Shown: positions 1 through 9,153, counted from the first letter of the stretch. The stretch: DNA of 64,000 bases from HGM04593 sp045631905 (GCA_045631905.1 JAZQVO010000028.1:213250-277249); one strand, 5' to 3'. Made by a program: numbers and translations. The notes: a model not told the origin generated them from the sequence alone.

Positions 1-62
1 GCTATCTCTTTAATTTTAGCCAATTATAAAATGTGTTTTGCGCTTTTACGCATTTGCTTGGC

Positions 63-70
63 AAAGGTAC
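63..70 (-). promoter_or_regulatory. Candidate -7 element of a promoter reading out of the window
   Basis: On the minus strand this reads TACCTTTG, a match to the Bacteroidetes -7 consensus TAnnTTTG. It points toward position 1, so it would serve a gene lying to the left of the window. No clear TTTG is found at the expected -33 distance. Confidence 0.3.
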
Positions 71-124
71 ATATTTTTTTTAAAAGGAAGAAGAGTTACA
101 CCCCATAAAATAGAGATATAAAGT

Positions 125-158
125 AAAAAGATTGCGCTTTGCAAAGCGCAATCTTTTT
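125..158 (-). terminator. Rho-independent terminator of the patB-type gene
   Basis: A perfect palindrome with two 17-nt arms (AAAAAGATTGCGCTTTG and its complement). Being symmetrical with T-rich ends, it can also work on the plus strand. It lies 20 nt beyond the stop codon of the lyase gene. Confidence 0.85.
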
Positions 159-178
159 ATCTTGGACAAATACCTTAT

Positions 179-1354
179 TTAAAACCCTCTTTTGTCGTAA
201 GCCCCCTTAATGCGGTCGAGAGCCTTTTGCAATGTAGCACGCGGGCAAGCAATATTCATTCGCATGAAGCCGGTGCCCTCAGCGCCAAATGTAGAGCCAT
301 CGTTCATTGCCACTTTTGCCTCTTTCAAGAAGAAATCTACAAGTTCTTTTTGTGTCAAGCCCAAAGCACGGGCATCGAGAAAGACCATATACGATGCTTG
401 CGGACGCATCATGCCAAACCTCGGGAGATTATTCTTTATATACTCCTCGACGAAAGCTATATTACCCTCAACATATTTGAGCATTTGAGCGAGCCATTCT
501 TCGCCCTCGTTATATGCGGTAGCAACAGCTTGCGTTGCAAACATATGTGCACAATCAAGCTCGCTGAAACTTAAAAATTCATTGTAGCGAGCACGCAACT
601 TCTCGTTTTTAATAATGTGGTACGAACTTTTAAGACCGGCAATATTAAAGGTCTTGCTTGCAGCCATAAAGGTAATACTATTCTGCTCGGCAACCTCGCT
701 CACCGACGCAAAAACAGTGTGTTTATAGCCCGTCAGCACCATGTCGCAATGTATCTCGTCGGAAACAACTAACACACCGTTCGACGCACAAATATCGGCT
801 ATGCGACGCAACTCTGCCGGGGCCCACACACGACCACCGGGGTTGTGGGGGTTGCACAGCAAGAACATTTTGCAACCTTTTACCTTGTTTTCAAAATCTT
901 CAAAATCGATATTGAAAACACCATCTTCGTTCACAAGAGGGCTACACACCAACTCGCGACCAAGGTTCTTTACCAAATGAAAATAGGGGTGATACACCGG
1001 GGGCTGTATAAGCACCTTGTCACCGGGAGCAGTGAAGCACTGAATAGCAAAAGAGATAGCCGGAACAATACCGCCCACAAACCCTATCTCATGCTCTTCG
1101 ACTTCCCAAGCATATCTGCGCCCCACCCAATCGATTATGGCCGGTCGCCACTTGGGCGAACAAAAAGTATAACCAAGCACCTCGTGTTCGAGCCTTTTTC
1201 GCAGTGTTTCCAGTACAAAAGGCGGTGTGCGAAAATCCATATCGGCTATCCACATGGGCATTGCGTCACTAACACCGAACACCACATTCATATTGTCGTA
1301 TTTTAAACAATCGGTGTTTTTGCGCTCAATAATTTCATCAAAATCGAAAGACAT
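179..1354 (-). CDS. PatB/MalY-type PLP-dependent C-S lyase / aminotransferase
   Basis: A fold-type I pyridoxal-phosphate enzyme of the MalY/PatB (cystathionine beta-lyase) group, probably cytoplasmic, which splits cystathionine or cysteine conjugates. Counting from a GTG at 1360, the cofactor lysine is K236 in AASKTFNIAGLKS, the asparagine of CNPHNPGGR sits near 170-176, and SDEIH carries the aspartate (D201) that pairs with the PLP ring nitrogen. I chose the ATG at 1354, which starts MSFDFDEIIERK as family members do; the GTG at 1360 overlaps the stop of the preceding gene and is the alternative. It is the last gene of a minus-strand run with an ABC ATPase and an S37 peptidase. The exact substrate cannot be read from the sequence. 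Confidence 0.9.
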   Translation of the reverse strand: MSFDFDEIIERKNTDCLKYDNMNVVFGVSDAMPMWIADMDFRTPPFVLETLRKRLEHEVLGYTFCSPKWRPAIIDWVGRRYAWEVEEHEIGFVGGIVPAISFAIQCFTAPGDKVLIQPPVYHPYFHLVKNLGRELVCSPLVNEDGVFNIDFEDFENKVKGCKMFLLCNPHNPGGRVWAPAELRRIADICASNGVLVVSDEIHCDMVLTGYKHTVFASVSEVAEQNSITFMAASKTFNIAGLKSSYHIIKNEKLRARYNEFLSFSELDCAHMFATQAVATAYNEGEEWLAQMLKYVEGNIAFVEEYIKNNLPRFGMMRPQASYMVFLDARALGLTQKELVDFFLKEAKVAMNDGSTFGAEGTGFMRMNIACPRATLQKALDRIKGAYDKRGF

Positions 1355-1356
1355 AA

Positions 1357-2139
1357 TCACTCTATTTCCAATATTTTTTTTTGCTCATTATATTTTATAA
1401 TTCCACTACCGACAAAATCTCTTATAACCCCATTTGCCGATAGTTCATCAACCGTTCCGCAGTGCATTTTTTTGTTATCGAGCACCCACAATTTATCGCT
1501 CATGCACAGCGCAAGTTCAATATCGTGTGTTGAAACAAGAATAGCTTTTTGCATGTCGGTAGAAAGCCTTTTTAATATGCCGAAGAGTGCCACCTTGCTC
1601 TGAAAGTCGAGAAAAGCGGTAGGTTCATCGAGTATTATTACAGGAGTTTCCTGTGCCAGAGCCTTTGCTATCATACACTTTTGCAACTCACCATCGCTGA
1701 GCGAGAGCACGTCGCGCCCAGCAAGCGAGGCAACACCCATCACCTCCATCGCCCACTCAACAGCCTTGTGGTCGCTCGGCCTTAGTTGCCCCAAAAAACC
1801 GGTGTGAGGAGAACGCCCCAACGCCACAAGCTCGCGAACCGTAAGATTCTGCACCTTGACCGAACCCGCAAACACCACCGCCACCCTTCTCGAAAGTTCT
1901 TGCGGTGTAGGCCGTTCTGCGCCGTCTCCCATATATCGCACCCTGCCTTCCAGCTCTCTTTGATACCCGCAAACGGTACGAAGGAAAGTAGATTTACCGG
2001 CACCGTTGCGCCCCACCAGCGACACAAGCTCGCCACGGCACAACTCGGTGTTTATAGAAGAAACAACAGGGTACACAACACCATGCGCTTTGTACCCTAT
2101 TGTAAGGTTCTCAATTAATATAGCCTTTTCGCCAAACAT
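1357..2139 (-). CDS. ABC transporter ATP-binding protein, FecE/BtuD-like
   Basis: The cytoplasmic ATPase of an importer of the iron-siderophore/haem/cobalamin class. Visible are Walker A GRNGAGKST near residues 43-51, the signature LSDGELQ near 147, Walker B VIILDEP near 167, and the switch histidine in STHD near 205. The Q-loop glutamine is not evident: VAVVFAG stands where a glutamine normally ends the strand. The ATG at 2139 lies 2 nt past the stop of the peptidase gene; a GTG at 2160 would give a 7-residue longer protein overlapping that gene. No permease or binding protein is encoded nearby, so the ATPase is either an orphan here or works with components elsewhere. The signature sits at the usual spacing and the length of 260 residues is normal. 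Confidence 0.9.
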   Translation of the reverse strand: MFGEKAILIENLTIGYKAHGVVYPVVSSINTELCRGELVSLVGRNGAGKSTFLRTVCGYQRELEGRVRYMGDGAERPTPQELSRRVAVVFAGSVKVQNLTVRELVALGRSPHTGFLGQLRPSDHKAVEWAMEVMGVASLAGRDVLSLSDGELQKCMIAKALAQETPVIILDEPTAFLDFQSKVALFGILKRLSTDMQKAILVSTHDIELALCMSDKLWVLDNKKMHCGTVDELSANGVIRDFVGSGIIKYNEQKKILEIE

Positions 2140-2141
2140 TC

Positions 2142-3443
2142 TTATCGATACTGCATCCACTCGTTCAATTGGTCGAGCAGTTCTTTCTTTTTATCTTCGG
2201 GGAGGTTTGCTATGCGTGCAGAGTGGCTACCGTCGGGAACGATATATATTTTTGTATTCTTCTTGTTACGGTCGGCAAGCCATGTAACACCACTTGCAGT
2301 CCAGGGGTCCCACTCACCATATACAAAGATTGCCTGAGGGTCGTTCTCGGTATAAAAGTCGGTTACTTTACGATGGTTGGTATCGTCGAACTTAACATCG
2401 GAAAACTCAGCGGGCAGCATCACCTTTTTCAAGTAACCCTCAACGTCGTCGGGGTTAAGATACTTCACGAATGGGTCGGTGTTGTAACCATAATATCCAA
2501 AATCCTTAACAGCCTGAACAAAGAAGGAGCCGATAGATGTTTTTGCCGAGAAATAATCGGGGCCCACCATCTTTATAAAGTAGTTCATAACGGTTTTGTT
2601 GTCGGCATCTTTCCCGGGTATATTGGATATAGGTGCACCCCACTGCCAAAACGAGAACTGATACTCGAGCACACAAAGGTCGTAGATGTCCGATGTAGGC
2701 ACGCGGAAGGTCAAATTACTCTTTGCGCAATATTCATCGAACATAGGCATAAGCTCGGCTTTTCTCTCAAACATGAGATACTGAAAATTTCTCACAGCAT
2801 CGCGCTTCTCTTTTGTAGACACACGCTCCAAGAAAGATTCGTGACGACCATCTTCGATAGAATAGCTCAACGGGCCTACATAGGGAACGGAAACATCTAC
2901 ATCTTCGGGATAATATGCACGGAAGAACATAGATGTAGAGCCACCCTTGCTGATACCTGTTGTTGCCCACTTCTTTGTGTAGTATTTCTTAAAATCGGTG
3001 ATTATATTGTGGTAATCGACCATGGAATTTGCTACGGTAAGATACTCCCAATTACAAGGTTTGGGGGTTGATTCGGAAAAATAACGATACTCCACAAAAA
3101 GAATATTTGCGTCCATTATTTTTGTAAGCTCTTCCATGTAGTTAGGGTTATTGAAAGCATAGTCGCCTGCATAGCCCTCGGTTACAACAACCACAGGACG
3201 GTCGTAACCACGGTGACCCAACATCACACGTTGTTCAAAAGAGCCTGCCTCGGCATTTGAGGGGTCGAGCAACTGACGGTATTTAAACAGGTAATAACTA
3301 CGGCTGTCGTCGTTCTTTTCGAGTTTCTCGAAACCTGTTACCGCACCAATTTCTTTAAACATCGCCTCAACATCGGCATTCTGTGCCTTAACAGCAAACA
3401 CCACCGCCAAAAGCGACACAAGGATTAATAGTTTTTTACGCAT
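2142..3443 (-). CDS. Secreted S37-family peptidase (PS-10, tripeptidyl-aminopeptidase-like)
   Basis: A 433-residue serine peptidase of family S37. An N-terminal signal peptide of about 20 residues (KLLILVSLLAVVFAVKA) sends it to the periplasm or surface. The serine is S165 in GISKGGST, and the likely other members of the triad are D379 in YGEWDPW and H407 in PDGSHSA, the usual order for an alpha/beta hydrolase. The family removes tripeptides from polypeptide N-termini. The next upstream gene in the window is a peptide transporter on the same strand, so the pair may scavenge peptides, although a terminator separates the two transcripts. The ABC ATPase follows 2 nt after its stop codon. Confidence 0.88.
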   Translation of the reverse strand: MRKKLLILVSLLAVVFAVKAQNADVEAMFKEIGAVTGFEKLEKNDDSRSYYLFKYRQLLDPSNAEAGSFEQRVMLGHRGYDRPVVVVTEGYAGDYAFNNPNYMEELTKIMDANILFVEYRYFSESTPKPCNWEYLTVANSMVDYHNIITDFKKYYTKKWATTGISKGGSTSMFFRAYYPEDVDVSVPYVGPLSYSIEDGRHESFLERVSTKEKRDAVRNFQYLMFERKAELMPMFDEYCAKSNLTFRVPTSDIYDLCVLEYQFSFWQWGAPISNIPGKDADNKTVMNYFIKMVGPDYFSAKTSIGSFFVQAVKDFGYYGYNTDPFVKYLNPDDVEGYLKKVMLPAEFSDVKFDDTNHRKVTDFYTENDPQAIFVYGEWDPWTASGVTWLADRNKKNTKIYIVPDGSHSARIANLPEDKKKELLDQLNEWMQYR

Positions 3444-3487
3444 ATCTTTTTTAAATTGAGTTAATAATCACTATTTTTCAAACAGCA

Positions 3488-3495
3488 CAAAATTA
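3488..3495 (-). promoter_or_regulatory. Candidate -7 element for the S37 peptidase operon
   Basis: The minus strand reads TAATTTTG, matching TAnnTTTG, about 45 nt before the ATG at 3443. The nearest TTTG upstream is 24 nt away, slightly too far, so the assignment is tentative. Confidence 0.35.
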
Positions 3496-3624
3496 CACAT
3501 TTTTTTTGCATTTTTATAACAAAGCACAAATATATTATACCTTGATATAATAAAAGAAGTTTCGGAATCTTTTTATAAAGATATCGTCGAGTTTTCATGT
3601 AGCAGTAACAGACATCTTTGAACA

Positions 3625-3657
3625 TAAAAAAAACGGGATAGCCCAGCTACCCCGTTT
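3625..3657 (-). terminator. Terminator of the POT transporter gene
   Basis: Arms AAACGGGATAGC and GCTACCCCGTTT enclose a CCA loop with one mismatch. On the minus strand the hairpin is followed by a run of seven T. It lies about 20 nt past the stop codon of the transporter gene. Confidence 0.8.
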
Positions 3658-3677
3658 AAAAATTTCATATCACAAAA

Positions 3678-5213
3678 TTACTTAGAAACCTTCTCCAAGC
3701 GTTTCAAAATAACAAAGATAAATGTTGCAGCCACAAGGCAGATACCTATAAGCACACCCCAAACCACGGTCAAGGGAGCACCCCACATGAGAGAAGGTAT
3801 AGCTACAAGGAAGTTACCAACAGCAGTAGCCACAAACCAGCCACCCATCATCATACCTGCATATTTGGGAGGAGCCACCTTTGTTACAAAAGAGATACCA
3901 ATAGGCGACAAGAGCAACTCGGCAAATGTGAGCACGAGGTAGGTTGATATCAACCAATTAGGCGATACATCGGCCATGTGTACGGGCTCCAAGAAGGGCT
4001 CGCCGTTTTTCATAACCTCAACCACCTCGGGAGCGGGAAGACCTATCGAGCCCACGGTGAGCAAGAGGTAAGCAACACCAGCAACCAACATACCCAAACC
4101 TATCTTCATGGGTGCAGAAGGCTCTTTACCCTTCTTTGCCAACGCGCTAAAAATAGCGATTGAAACAGGTGTCAAGGCTACAACAAAGCAGGCGTTAAAC
4201 TGCTGGAAGATGGGAGCGCTAACCTCGGTAACTGCGGGGAGTGCAGAATATTTGTACCACAAACCGGCAAGTGCAGCAAGCACAACACCTGCGGCAATAC
4301 CCTTACCCTTAGCACTCTTGCTCTGGAAAATAGCAAACAAACCATAAACGATGAATATACCGAGAACAAGGTTCCAAACATCGAAGGCCATGCTCTCGAT
4401 ACCGGTAGAACTTGTAGCGGTGTAGTCACGAGCAAAGAATGTAAGTGTAGCACCGTTCTGGTGGAAAGCCATCCAGAAGAAAATAACCACGGCAAAAACA
4501 AGGCACAAGCAAACGATACGCTCTTTTGTCTCGGCAGGGCTCAGTTCGGGTGCATTTGTATCGGCAGCAACTGTTGCATTGTTTCTGTCGGCATGTTTGA
4601 ATGTGCTACGGAAAATATAGTAAATTGCTATCGAAACGATAAGCGACAAACAAGCAACAGCAAACGCAAAGTGATACGAGTCGGCCTCGCTTACACCAAG
4701 AGATGTCTGAGCCCACTTCATAATCCAGATAGCGGCAGAGGGTGCAAACATAGCACCGATGTTGATAGCCATGTAGAATACACTGAAACCAGAGTCGCGC
4801 TTGTTGGCATACTGAGGATCGTTGTAAAGGTTACCAACCATTACCTGCAAGTTACCCTTGAACAGACCTGTTCCGAGCGAGATGAGCAACAAAGCTCCTG
4901 CCATAGCGGCCAATGCTATAACATTAGAGCCAAGAGGCAAAGCCAAGAACACATAACCCAAGAACATAATGGTGATACCGATGGTTACCATTTTGCCATA
5001 GCCGAATTTATCGGCAGCCATACCACCCAAAAGAGGCATAAAATAAACAAAACCCAAAAAGGTTGAATAAATTGAACCTGCCAACGCGCTCGAGAAACCG
5101 AAATTCGCTTGCAGGAACATCACAAACACAGCCAACATGGTGTAGTAGCCGAAGCGCTCACCGGTGTTAGCCAAAGCCAAGGCATATAAGCCTTTTGGTT
5201 GTCCTTCAAACAT
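3678..5213 (-). CDS. POT/PTR2-family proton-dependent di/tripeptide transporter
   Basis: A 511-residue inner-membrane protein with 12-14 hydrophobic segments from the major facilitator superfamily. The POT signatures are present: NTGERFGYYTM near residue 16 (the ExxERFxYY proton-coupling motif, with the first acidic residue altered) and FSVFYMAINIGA near 143-154 (the FYxxINxG motif). The family imports di- and tripeptides with protons. It has its own promoter and terminator. The S37 peptidase just downstream on the same strand would release suitable peptides in the periplasm. The end of the protein (VILKRLEKVSK) is short and basic. Confidence 0.92.
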   Translation of the reverse strand: MFEGQPKGLYALALANTGERFGYYTMLAVFVMFLQANFGFSSALAGSIYSTFLGFVYFMPLLGGMAADKFGYGKMVTIGITIMFLGYVFLALPLGSNVIALAAMAGALLLISLGTGLFKGNLQVMVGNLYNDPQYANKRDSGFSVFYMAINIGAMFAPSAAIWIMKWAQTSLGVSEADSYHFAFAVACLSLIVSIAIYYIFRSTFKHADRNNATVAADTNAPELSPAETKERIVCLCLVFAVVIFFWMAFHQNGATLTFFARDYTATSSTGIESMAFDVWNLVLGIFIVYGLFAIFQSKSAKGKGIAAGVVLAALAGLWYKYSALPAVTEVSAPIFQQFNACFVVALTPVSIAIFSALAKKGKEPSAPMKIGLGMLVAGVAYLLLTVGSIGLPAPEVVEVMKNGEPFLEPVHMADVSPNWLISTYLVLTFAELLLSPIGISFVTKVAPPKYAGMMMGGWFVATAVGNFLVAIPSLMWGAPLTVVWGVLIGICLVAATFIFVILKRLEKVSK

Positions 5214-5350
5214 AAATAAAATTTTAAAAAGTTAATAAATTATTCAAACAGTGCAGTTTTACAACCGCAAGAAACGTGGCTAACTACACAAGCCGGCCAC
5301 CGCCCCTAAAACTTGAATTAACCGAAAACACATAATCGGATAAAACTTTG

Positions 5351-5358
5351 CAAATATA
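5351..5358 (-). promoter_or_regulatory. -7 element for the POT transporter gene
   Basis: TATATTTG on the minus strand, an exact match to TAnnTTTG, giving an untranslated leader of about 130 nt. The -33 element is not obvious. Confidence 0.45.
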
Positions 5359-5549
5359 CTAAAAACCATTGAAATTAAAATACCACGCGCGAACAAAACA
5401 GAAGAATTTATTTTTTAACTTTACCCACACACAACAGCCCACCCCGAAAACAGGTTTACTTACACCGAAATTATTTTACAAACAATAAAAGACATAAACA
5501 ATATACAACAAGCCAAACCAACAGTTACATAATTTTTAAAACAACTATT
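5359..5549. other. Non-coding stretch ahead of the glutaredoxin-like gene
   Basis: An AT-rich region between divergent genes. No convincing open frame, hairpin or TAnnTTTG element for the plus-strand gene was seen; TAACTTTA near 5418 is only a near match. Confidence 0.5.
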
Positions 5550-5816
5550 ATGAAGAATTTACAGATTTTTTACCAAAAGAGATGCCCACATTGTCAAAAG
5601 GCTTTCCAATTTATCGAAGAGTTAAAAGAAGAGAAAGATATTTACAGGCTCATTGAACCAAGATTAATAGAAGAGACACTCGAAGTCGATTACGCCGAGC
5701 TGTTCGATTACTTTCTTGTACCCACATTTTACATAGACGACAAAAAAGTACACGAGGGTGTTGTGAACAAAGAGCAGGTGCGCGAAATCCTCGATGCCAC
5801 ACTCGAAGAAGATTAG
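5550..5816 (+). CDS. Small glutaredoxin/thioredoxin-fold protein with CPHC motif
   Basis: An 88-residue cytoplasmic redox protein. It starts with a beta strand and the dithiol motif CPHC (residues 13-16, in YQKRCPHCQKAF), and has the cis-proline in LVPTFYID followed by a short C-terminal helix, as in glutaredoxins. The size fits a bare glutaredoxin fold. It is a single-gene unit: the purM operon begins behind an inverted repeat that carries its own promoter. The partner reductase and substrate are unknown. Confidence 0.8.
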   Translation: MKNLQIFYQKRCPHCQKAFQFIEELKEEKDIYRLIEPRLIEETLEVDYAELFDYFLVPTFYIDDKKVHEGVVNKEQVREILDATLEED

Positions 5817-5861
5817 AAAGAGCCACCCGAAAGGAAAAAGTTTGCAAAACATAACATTTGT

Positions 5862-5918
5862 TAATATAAACCGAGCGAAAAGTGCCAATAAATTTTGCCC
5901 TTCGCTCGGTTTATATTA
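5862..5918. repeat. Perfect 18-bp inverted repeat with a 21-nt spacer
   Basis: The left arm TAATATAAACCGAGCGAA (5862-5879) is exactly complementary to the right arm at 5901-5918. It may end transcription of the glutaredoxin-like gene. The spacer and the right arm also hold the purM promoter, so the two signals overlap. Confidence 0.85.
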
Positions 5919-5924
5919 TCTTCG
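5894..5924 (+). promoter_or_regulatory. Promoter of the purM-miaA operon
   Basis: TTTG at 5894-5897, a 19-nt spacer, then TATCTTCG at 5917-5924: a textbook Bacteroidetes promoter. Transcription should start near 5931, about 30 nt before the purM ATG. The promoter lies inside the inverted repeat at 5862-5918. Confidence 0.75.
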
Positions 5925-5962
5925 CATAAAATTAGAATAATATAATAAAACAAAATACAACA

Positions 5963-7129
5963 ATGAGCGACCAACGTTACATGATGCGCGGAGTATCGGC
6001 ATCAAAAGAAGATGTACACAATGCTATTAAAAACATCGACAAAGGATTATATCCCAAAGCTTTTTGCAAAATAATACCCGATATTTTAGGTGGCGACCCC
6101 GAATATTGCAACATTATGCACGCCGACGGTGCAGGAACAAAATCGTCACTCGCATACCTCTACTGGAAAGAGACCGGCGATATCTCGGTGTGGAAAGGCA
6201 TAGCACAAGATGCACTCATTATGAACATCGACGACCTCCTCTGCGTGGGAGCGACAGACAACATTCTTGTATCATCGACTATTGGTCGCAACAAGTTGTT
6301 GATTCCCGGCGAAGTAATTTCGGCCATAATCAACGGCACCGACGAGTTGCTTGCCGAGCTACGCGAGATGGGTGTAGGCGTATATGCGACAGGTGGCGAA
6401 ACAGCCGACGTAGGCGACTTGGTGCGCACCATCATCGTTGATAGCACAGTCACATGTCGCATGAAACGTAGCGATGTCATCGACAACGCCAACATAGAAG
6501 CCGGCGATGTAATTGTCGGCCTCGCATCATACGGGCAGGCAACATACGAAAAAGAGTACAACGGCGGTATGGGAAGCAACGGCCTCACATCTGCACGCCA
6601 CGACGTGTTTGGCAAAGACCTTGCCGAAAAATACCCCGAGAGCTACGACAAAGCAGTACCTGCCGAGCTTATATACTCAGGCGGTTTGGGGCTCACCGAC
6701 AAGGTAGAAGACTCACCCCTCGATGCCGGCAAGCTCGTGCTCTCCCCCACCCGCACATACGCACCTATCGTGAAAAAGATTCTCGACGCACTGCGCCCCA
6801 ACATACACGGCATGGTACACTGCTCGGGCGGTGCACAAACCAAGGTAATGCACTTTGTAGAGAACAAACGAGTTATAAAAGACAACCTCTTCCCCATACC
6901 CCCCCTCTTCAAAACAATCAAAGAGCAGAGCGGAACCGACTGGGCCGAGATGTACAAAGTCTTCAACATGGGACACCGTCTCGAAGTATATGTAAAACCC
7001 GAATATGCCGAAGAGATTATTGCCATAAGCAAGAGCTTTGGTGTAGATGCACAAATTGTAGGTCGTGTAGAGGCAGCCGAAAAGAACGAACTTATAATAG
7101 AGAGCCCCTACGGCACATTCAAATACTAA
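5963..7129 (+). CDS. purM: Phosphoribosylformylglycinamidine cyclo-ligase (AIR synthetase)
   Basis: Fifth step of purine synthesis: ATP-dependent ring closure of FGAM to aminoimidazole ribotide in the cytoplasm. The AIRS fold is recognised from HADGAGTKSSLAY, IAQDALIMNIDDLLCVGA (substrate and ATP loop) and GVYATGGETADVGD. The 388 residues exceed the about 345 of E. coli PurM; the longer form is what I expect in Bacteroidetes. First gene of a long plus-strand operon, 3 nt before prfA. The ATG at 5963 starts MSDQRYMMRGVSASKEDV, right after the promoter. Confidence 0.93.
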   Translation: MSDQRYMMRGVSASKEDVHNAIKNIDKGLYPKAFCKIIPDILGGDPEYCNIMHADGAGTKSSLAYLYWKETGDISVWKGIAQDALIMNIDDLLCVGATDNILVSSTIGRNKLLIPGEVISAIINGTDELLAELREMGVGVYATGGETADVGDLVRTIIVDSTVTCRMKRSDVIDNANIEAGDVIVGLASYGQATYEKEYNGGMGSNGLTSARHDVFGKDLAEKYPESYDKAVPAELIYSGGLGLTDKVEDSPLDAGKLVLSPTRTYAPIVKKILDALRPNIHGMVHCSGGAQTKVMHFVENKRVIKDNLFPIPPLFKTIKEQSGTDWAEMYKVFNMGHRLEVYVKPEYAEEIIAISKSFGVDAQIVGRVEAAEKNELIIESPYGTFKY

Positions 7130-7132
7130 AAG

Positions 7133-8245
7133 ATGGAAAACGAAAATTCACTATTGAGCAGGCTTAACGACCTCGAAGCACGCTTCCAAGAGGTTGCGAC
7201 ACTCATAACCGACCCCGCCGTGGTGGCCGACATGAAGCGTTATGTCAAGCTCAACAAGGAATACCGTGAACTTGAAAACATTCTTGCAGCCCGTAAACGA
7301 TACATAAACCTCCTTACATCGCAACGCGAAGCCAAGGATATTCTTGCCAACGAAAGCGACCAAGACCTTCGCGAGATGGCACGCGAGGAGCTCGACACAT
7401 GCGAGAAAGAGATTCCCGCCGTAGAGGAAGAGATAAAACTTTTGCTCATTCCGGCCGACCCTCAAGACGAGAAAAACGCCATACTCGAAATACGTGGCGG
7501 TACAGGAGGCGACGAGGCCGCTATTTTTGCAGGCGACCTCTTCCGCATGTACAGCAAATACTGCGAAAGCAAAGGGTGGAAGTTAGAAGTATCGAGTTGC
7601 AGCGAAGGCACATCGGGCGGATACAAAGAGATTATATGCACCGTAACAGGAGACAAAGTATACGGGACACTCAAATACGAATCGGGAGTACACCGCGTAC
7701 AACGCGTACCGGCAACAGAGACACAAGGTCGCGTACACACATCGGCGGCATCGGTAGCCGTTCTTCCCGAAGCCGAAGCCTTTGATGTAGAAATAACCGA
7801 AAGTGCCATAAAATGGGACACCTTCCGTTCGAGCGGTGCCGGAGGCCAGAACGTAAACAAAGTAGAATCGGGTGTGCGTCTTCGCTACCCATGGCTAAAC
7901 CCGGAGACAGGGCAGGTAGAAGAGATACTCATCGAGTGTACCGAAACACGCGACCAACCCAAGAACAAAGAGCGTGCCCTTGCCCGTCTACGCACCCTTG
8001 TGTACGACCGTGAGCACCAACGCTATGCCGACGACATTGCCAGCAAGCGCAAAACCATGGTCTCCACGGGCGACCGCTCGGCAAAGATACGTACCTACAA
8101 CTACCCTCAAGGACGCATCACCGATCACCGAATAAACTACACCATATACAACCTTACGGCATTTGTAAACGGCGATATACAAGACTGCATCGACCACCTC
8201 ATTGTGGCCGAGAACACCGAAAGAATGAAAGAAAACGAATTATAA
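7133..8245 (+). CDS. prfA: Peptide chain release factor 1
   Basis: Class I release factor that reads UAA and UAG and triggers peptide release on the ribosome. The GGQ motif lies at residues 237-239 within SSGAGGQNVNKVESG, and the RF1-type recognition loop is in HRVQRVPATETQGRVHTS (PAT motif rather than the SPF of RF2). The N-terminal helical region and C-terminal domain complete a normal 370-residue protein. It lies 3 nt after purM and 11 nt before pyrF, which suggests one transcript. Confidence 0.95.
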   Translation: MENENSLLSRLNDLEARFQEVATLITDPAVVADMKRYVKLNKEYRELENILAARKRYINLLTSQREAKDILANESDQDLREMAREELDTCEKEIPAVEEEIKLLLIPADPQDEKNAILEIRGGTGGDEAAIFAGDLFRMYSKYCESKGWKLEVSSCSEGTSGGYKEIICTVTGDKVYGTLKYESGVHRVQRVPATETQGRVHTSAASVAVLPEAEAFDVEITESAIKWDTFRSSGAGGQNVNKVESGVRLRYPWLNPETGQVEEILIECTETRDQPKNKERALARLRTLVYDREHQRYADDIASKRKTMVSTGDRSAKIRTYNYPQGRITDHRINYTIYNLTAFVNGDIQDCIDHLIVAENTERMKENEL

Positions 8246-8256
8246 AAACAAAAGCT

Positions 8257-9087
8257 ATGAACAAACAGGAACTTATTAAACAGATTAAAGAGAAACGCTC
8301 GTTCCTCTGTGTAGGTCTCGACAGCGACATAAAAAAGCTACCCGCCTGCCTTGCCACAAGCGAAGATGCCATATTCGACTTCAACAAAGCGATAATCGAC
8401 GCAACCGCTCCTTACACAGTAGCATACAAGCCCAACCTTGCGTTCTACGAAGCATTCGGTGTAAAAGGCTGGATAAGTTTCGAGAAAACCGTTAAATATA
8501 TAAAGGAGAACTATCCCGAAATCTTCATCATCGCCGACGCCAAACGTGGCGACATAGGTAACACATCGGCCCTCTATGCCCGTTCATTCTTCGAAGAGAT
8601 GAAAGTCGACTCAATAACAGTAGCCCCCTACATGGGTGAGGACAGCGTCAAGCCCTTCCTAGCCTACGAAGACACATGGGTTATTCTGCTAGCACTCACA
8701 TCGAACCCCGGTTCACACGATTTTCAGCTGACAAAAGACGAAGAAGGCACCATGCTGTTCGAGAAAGTACTTTCAACATCTAAAAAATGGGGAAGCGACG
8801 AAAACATGATGTACGTTGTAGGAGCCACACAAGGAAAATCGTTCGAGAACGTACGTAACATAGTACCCGACCACTTCCTCCTCGTTCCCGGTGTAGGTGC
8901 CCAAGGCGGCTCGCTCGAAGAGGTGTGCAAATATGGCATGAACAAAGATTGTGGTCTGCTCGTAAACGCAAGCCGTGCAATTATCTTTGCCGACAGCAAC
9001 GAGAACTTTGCAACCGTAGCGGCAGAAAAAGCACGCGATTACCAACAACAGATGGAGCACGAGCTAAAAGTTCACAATATAATCTAA
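8257..9087 (+). CDS. pyrF: Orotidine 5'-phosphate decarboxylase (type 2)
   Basis: Last step of UMP synthesis, decarboxylation of OMP. The catalytic DAKRGD motif sits at residues 94-99 (IADAKRGDIGNTSALY), with FLCVGLDSD at the N-terminus and VPGVGAQGG as the phosphate-binding loop. The 276-residue length and motif spelling match the long type 2 enzymes. The 87-nt gap to lpxD holds an internal promoter candidate. Confidence 0.95.
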   Translation: MNKQELIKQIKEKRSFLCVGLDSDIKKLPACLATSEDAIFDFNKAIIDATAPYTVAYKPNLAFYEAFGVKGWISFEKTVKYIKENYPEIFIIADAKRGDIGNTSALYARSFFEEMKVDSITVAPYMGEDSVKPFLAYEDTWVILLALTSNPGSHDFQLTKDEEGTMLFEKVLSTSKKWGSDENMMYVVGATQGKSFENVRNIVPDHFLLVPGVGAQGGSLEEVCKYGMNKDCGLLVNASRAIIFADSNENFATVAAEKARDYQQQMEHELKVHNII

Positions 9088-9145
9088 ATTAGCCTTTTTT
9101 GTGTTATTTTACACACGTTACAACACAATATTGGAAGTAAACAAT

Positions 9146-9153
9146 TATCTTCG
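9146..9153 (+). promoter_or_regulatory. Internal -7 element ahead of lpxD
   Basis: TATCTTCG 22 nt before the lpxD ATG, the same -7 form as the purM promoter. No TTTG is found at the right distance, so it may be weak or a secondary start for the lpx genes. Confidence 0.45.

Noticed and set aside
2169..3071. Open frame of 300 codons opposite the S37 peptidase gene
   Set aside because: Antisense shadow: cysteine- and histidine-rich composition, no motif and no promoter.
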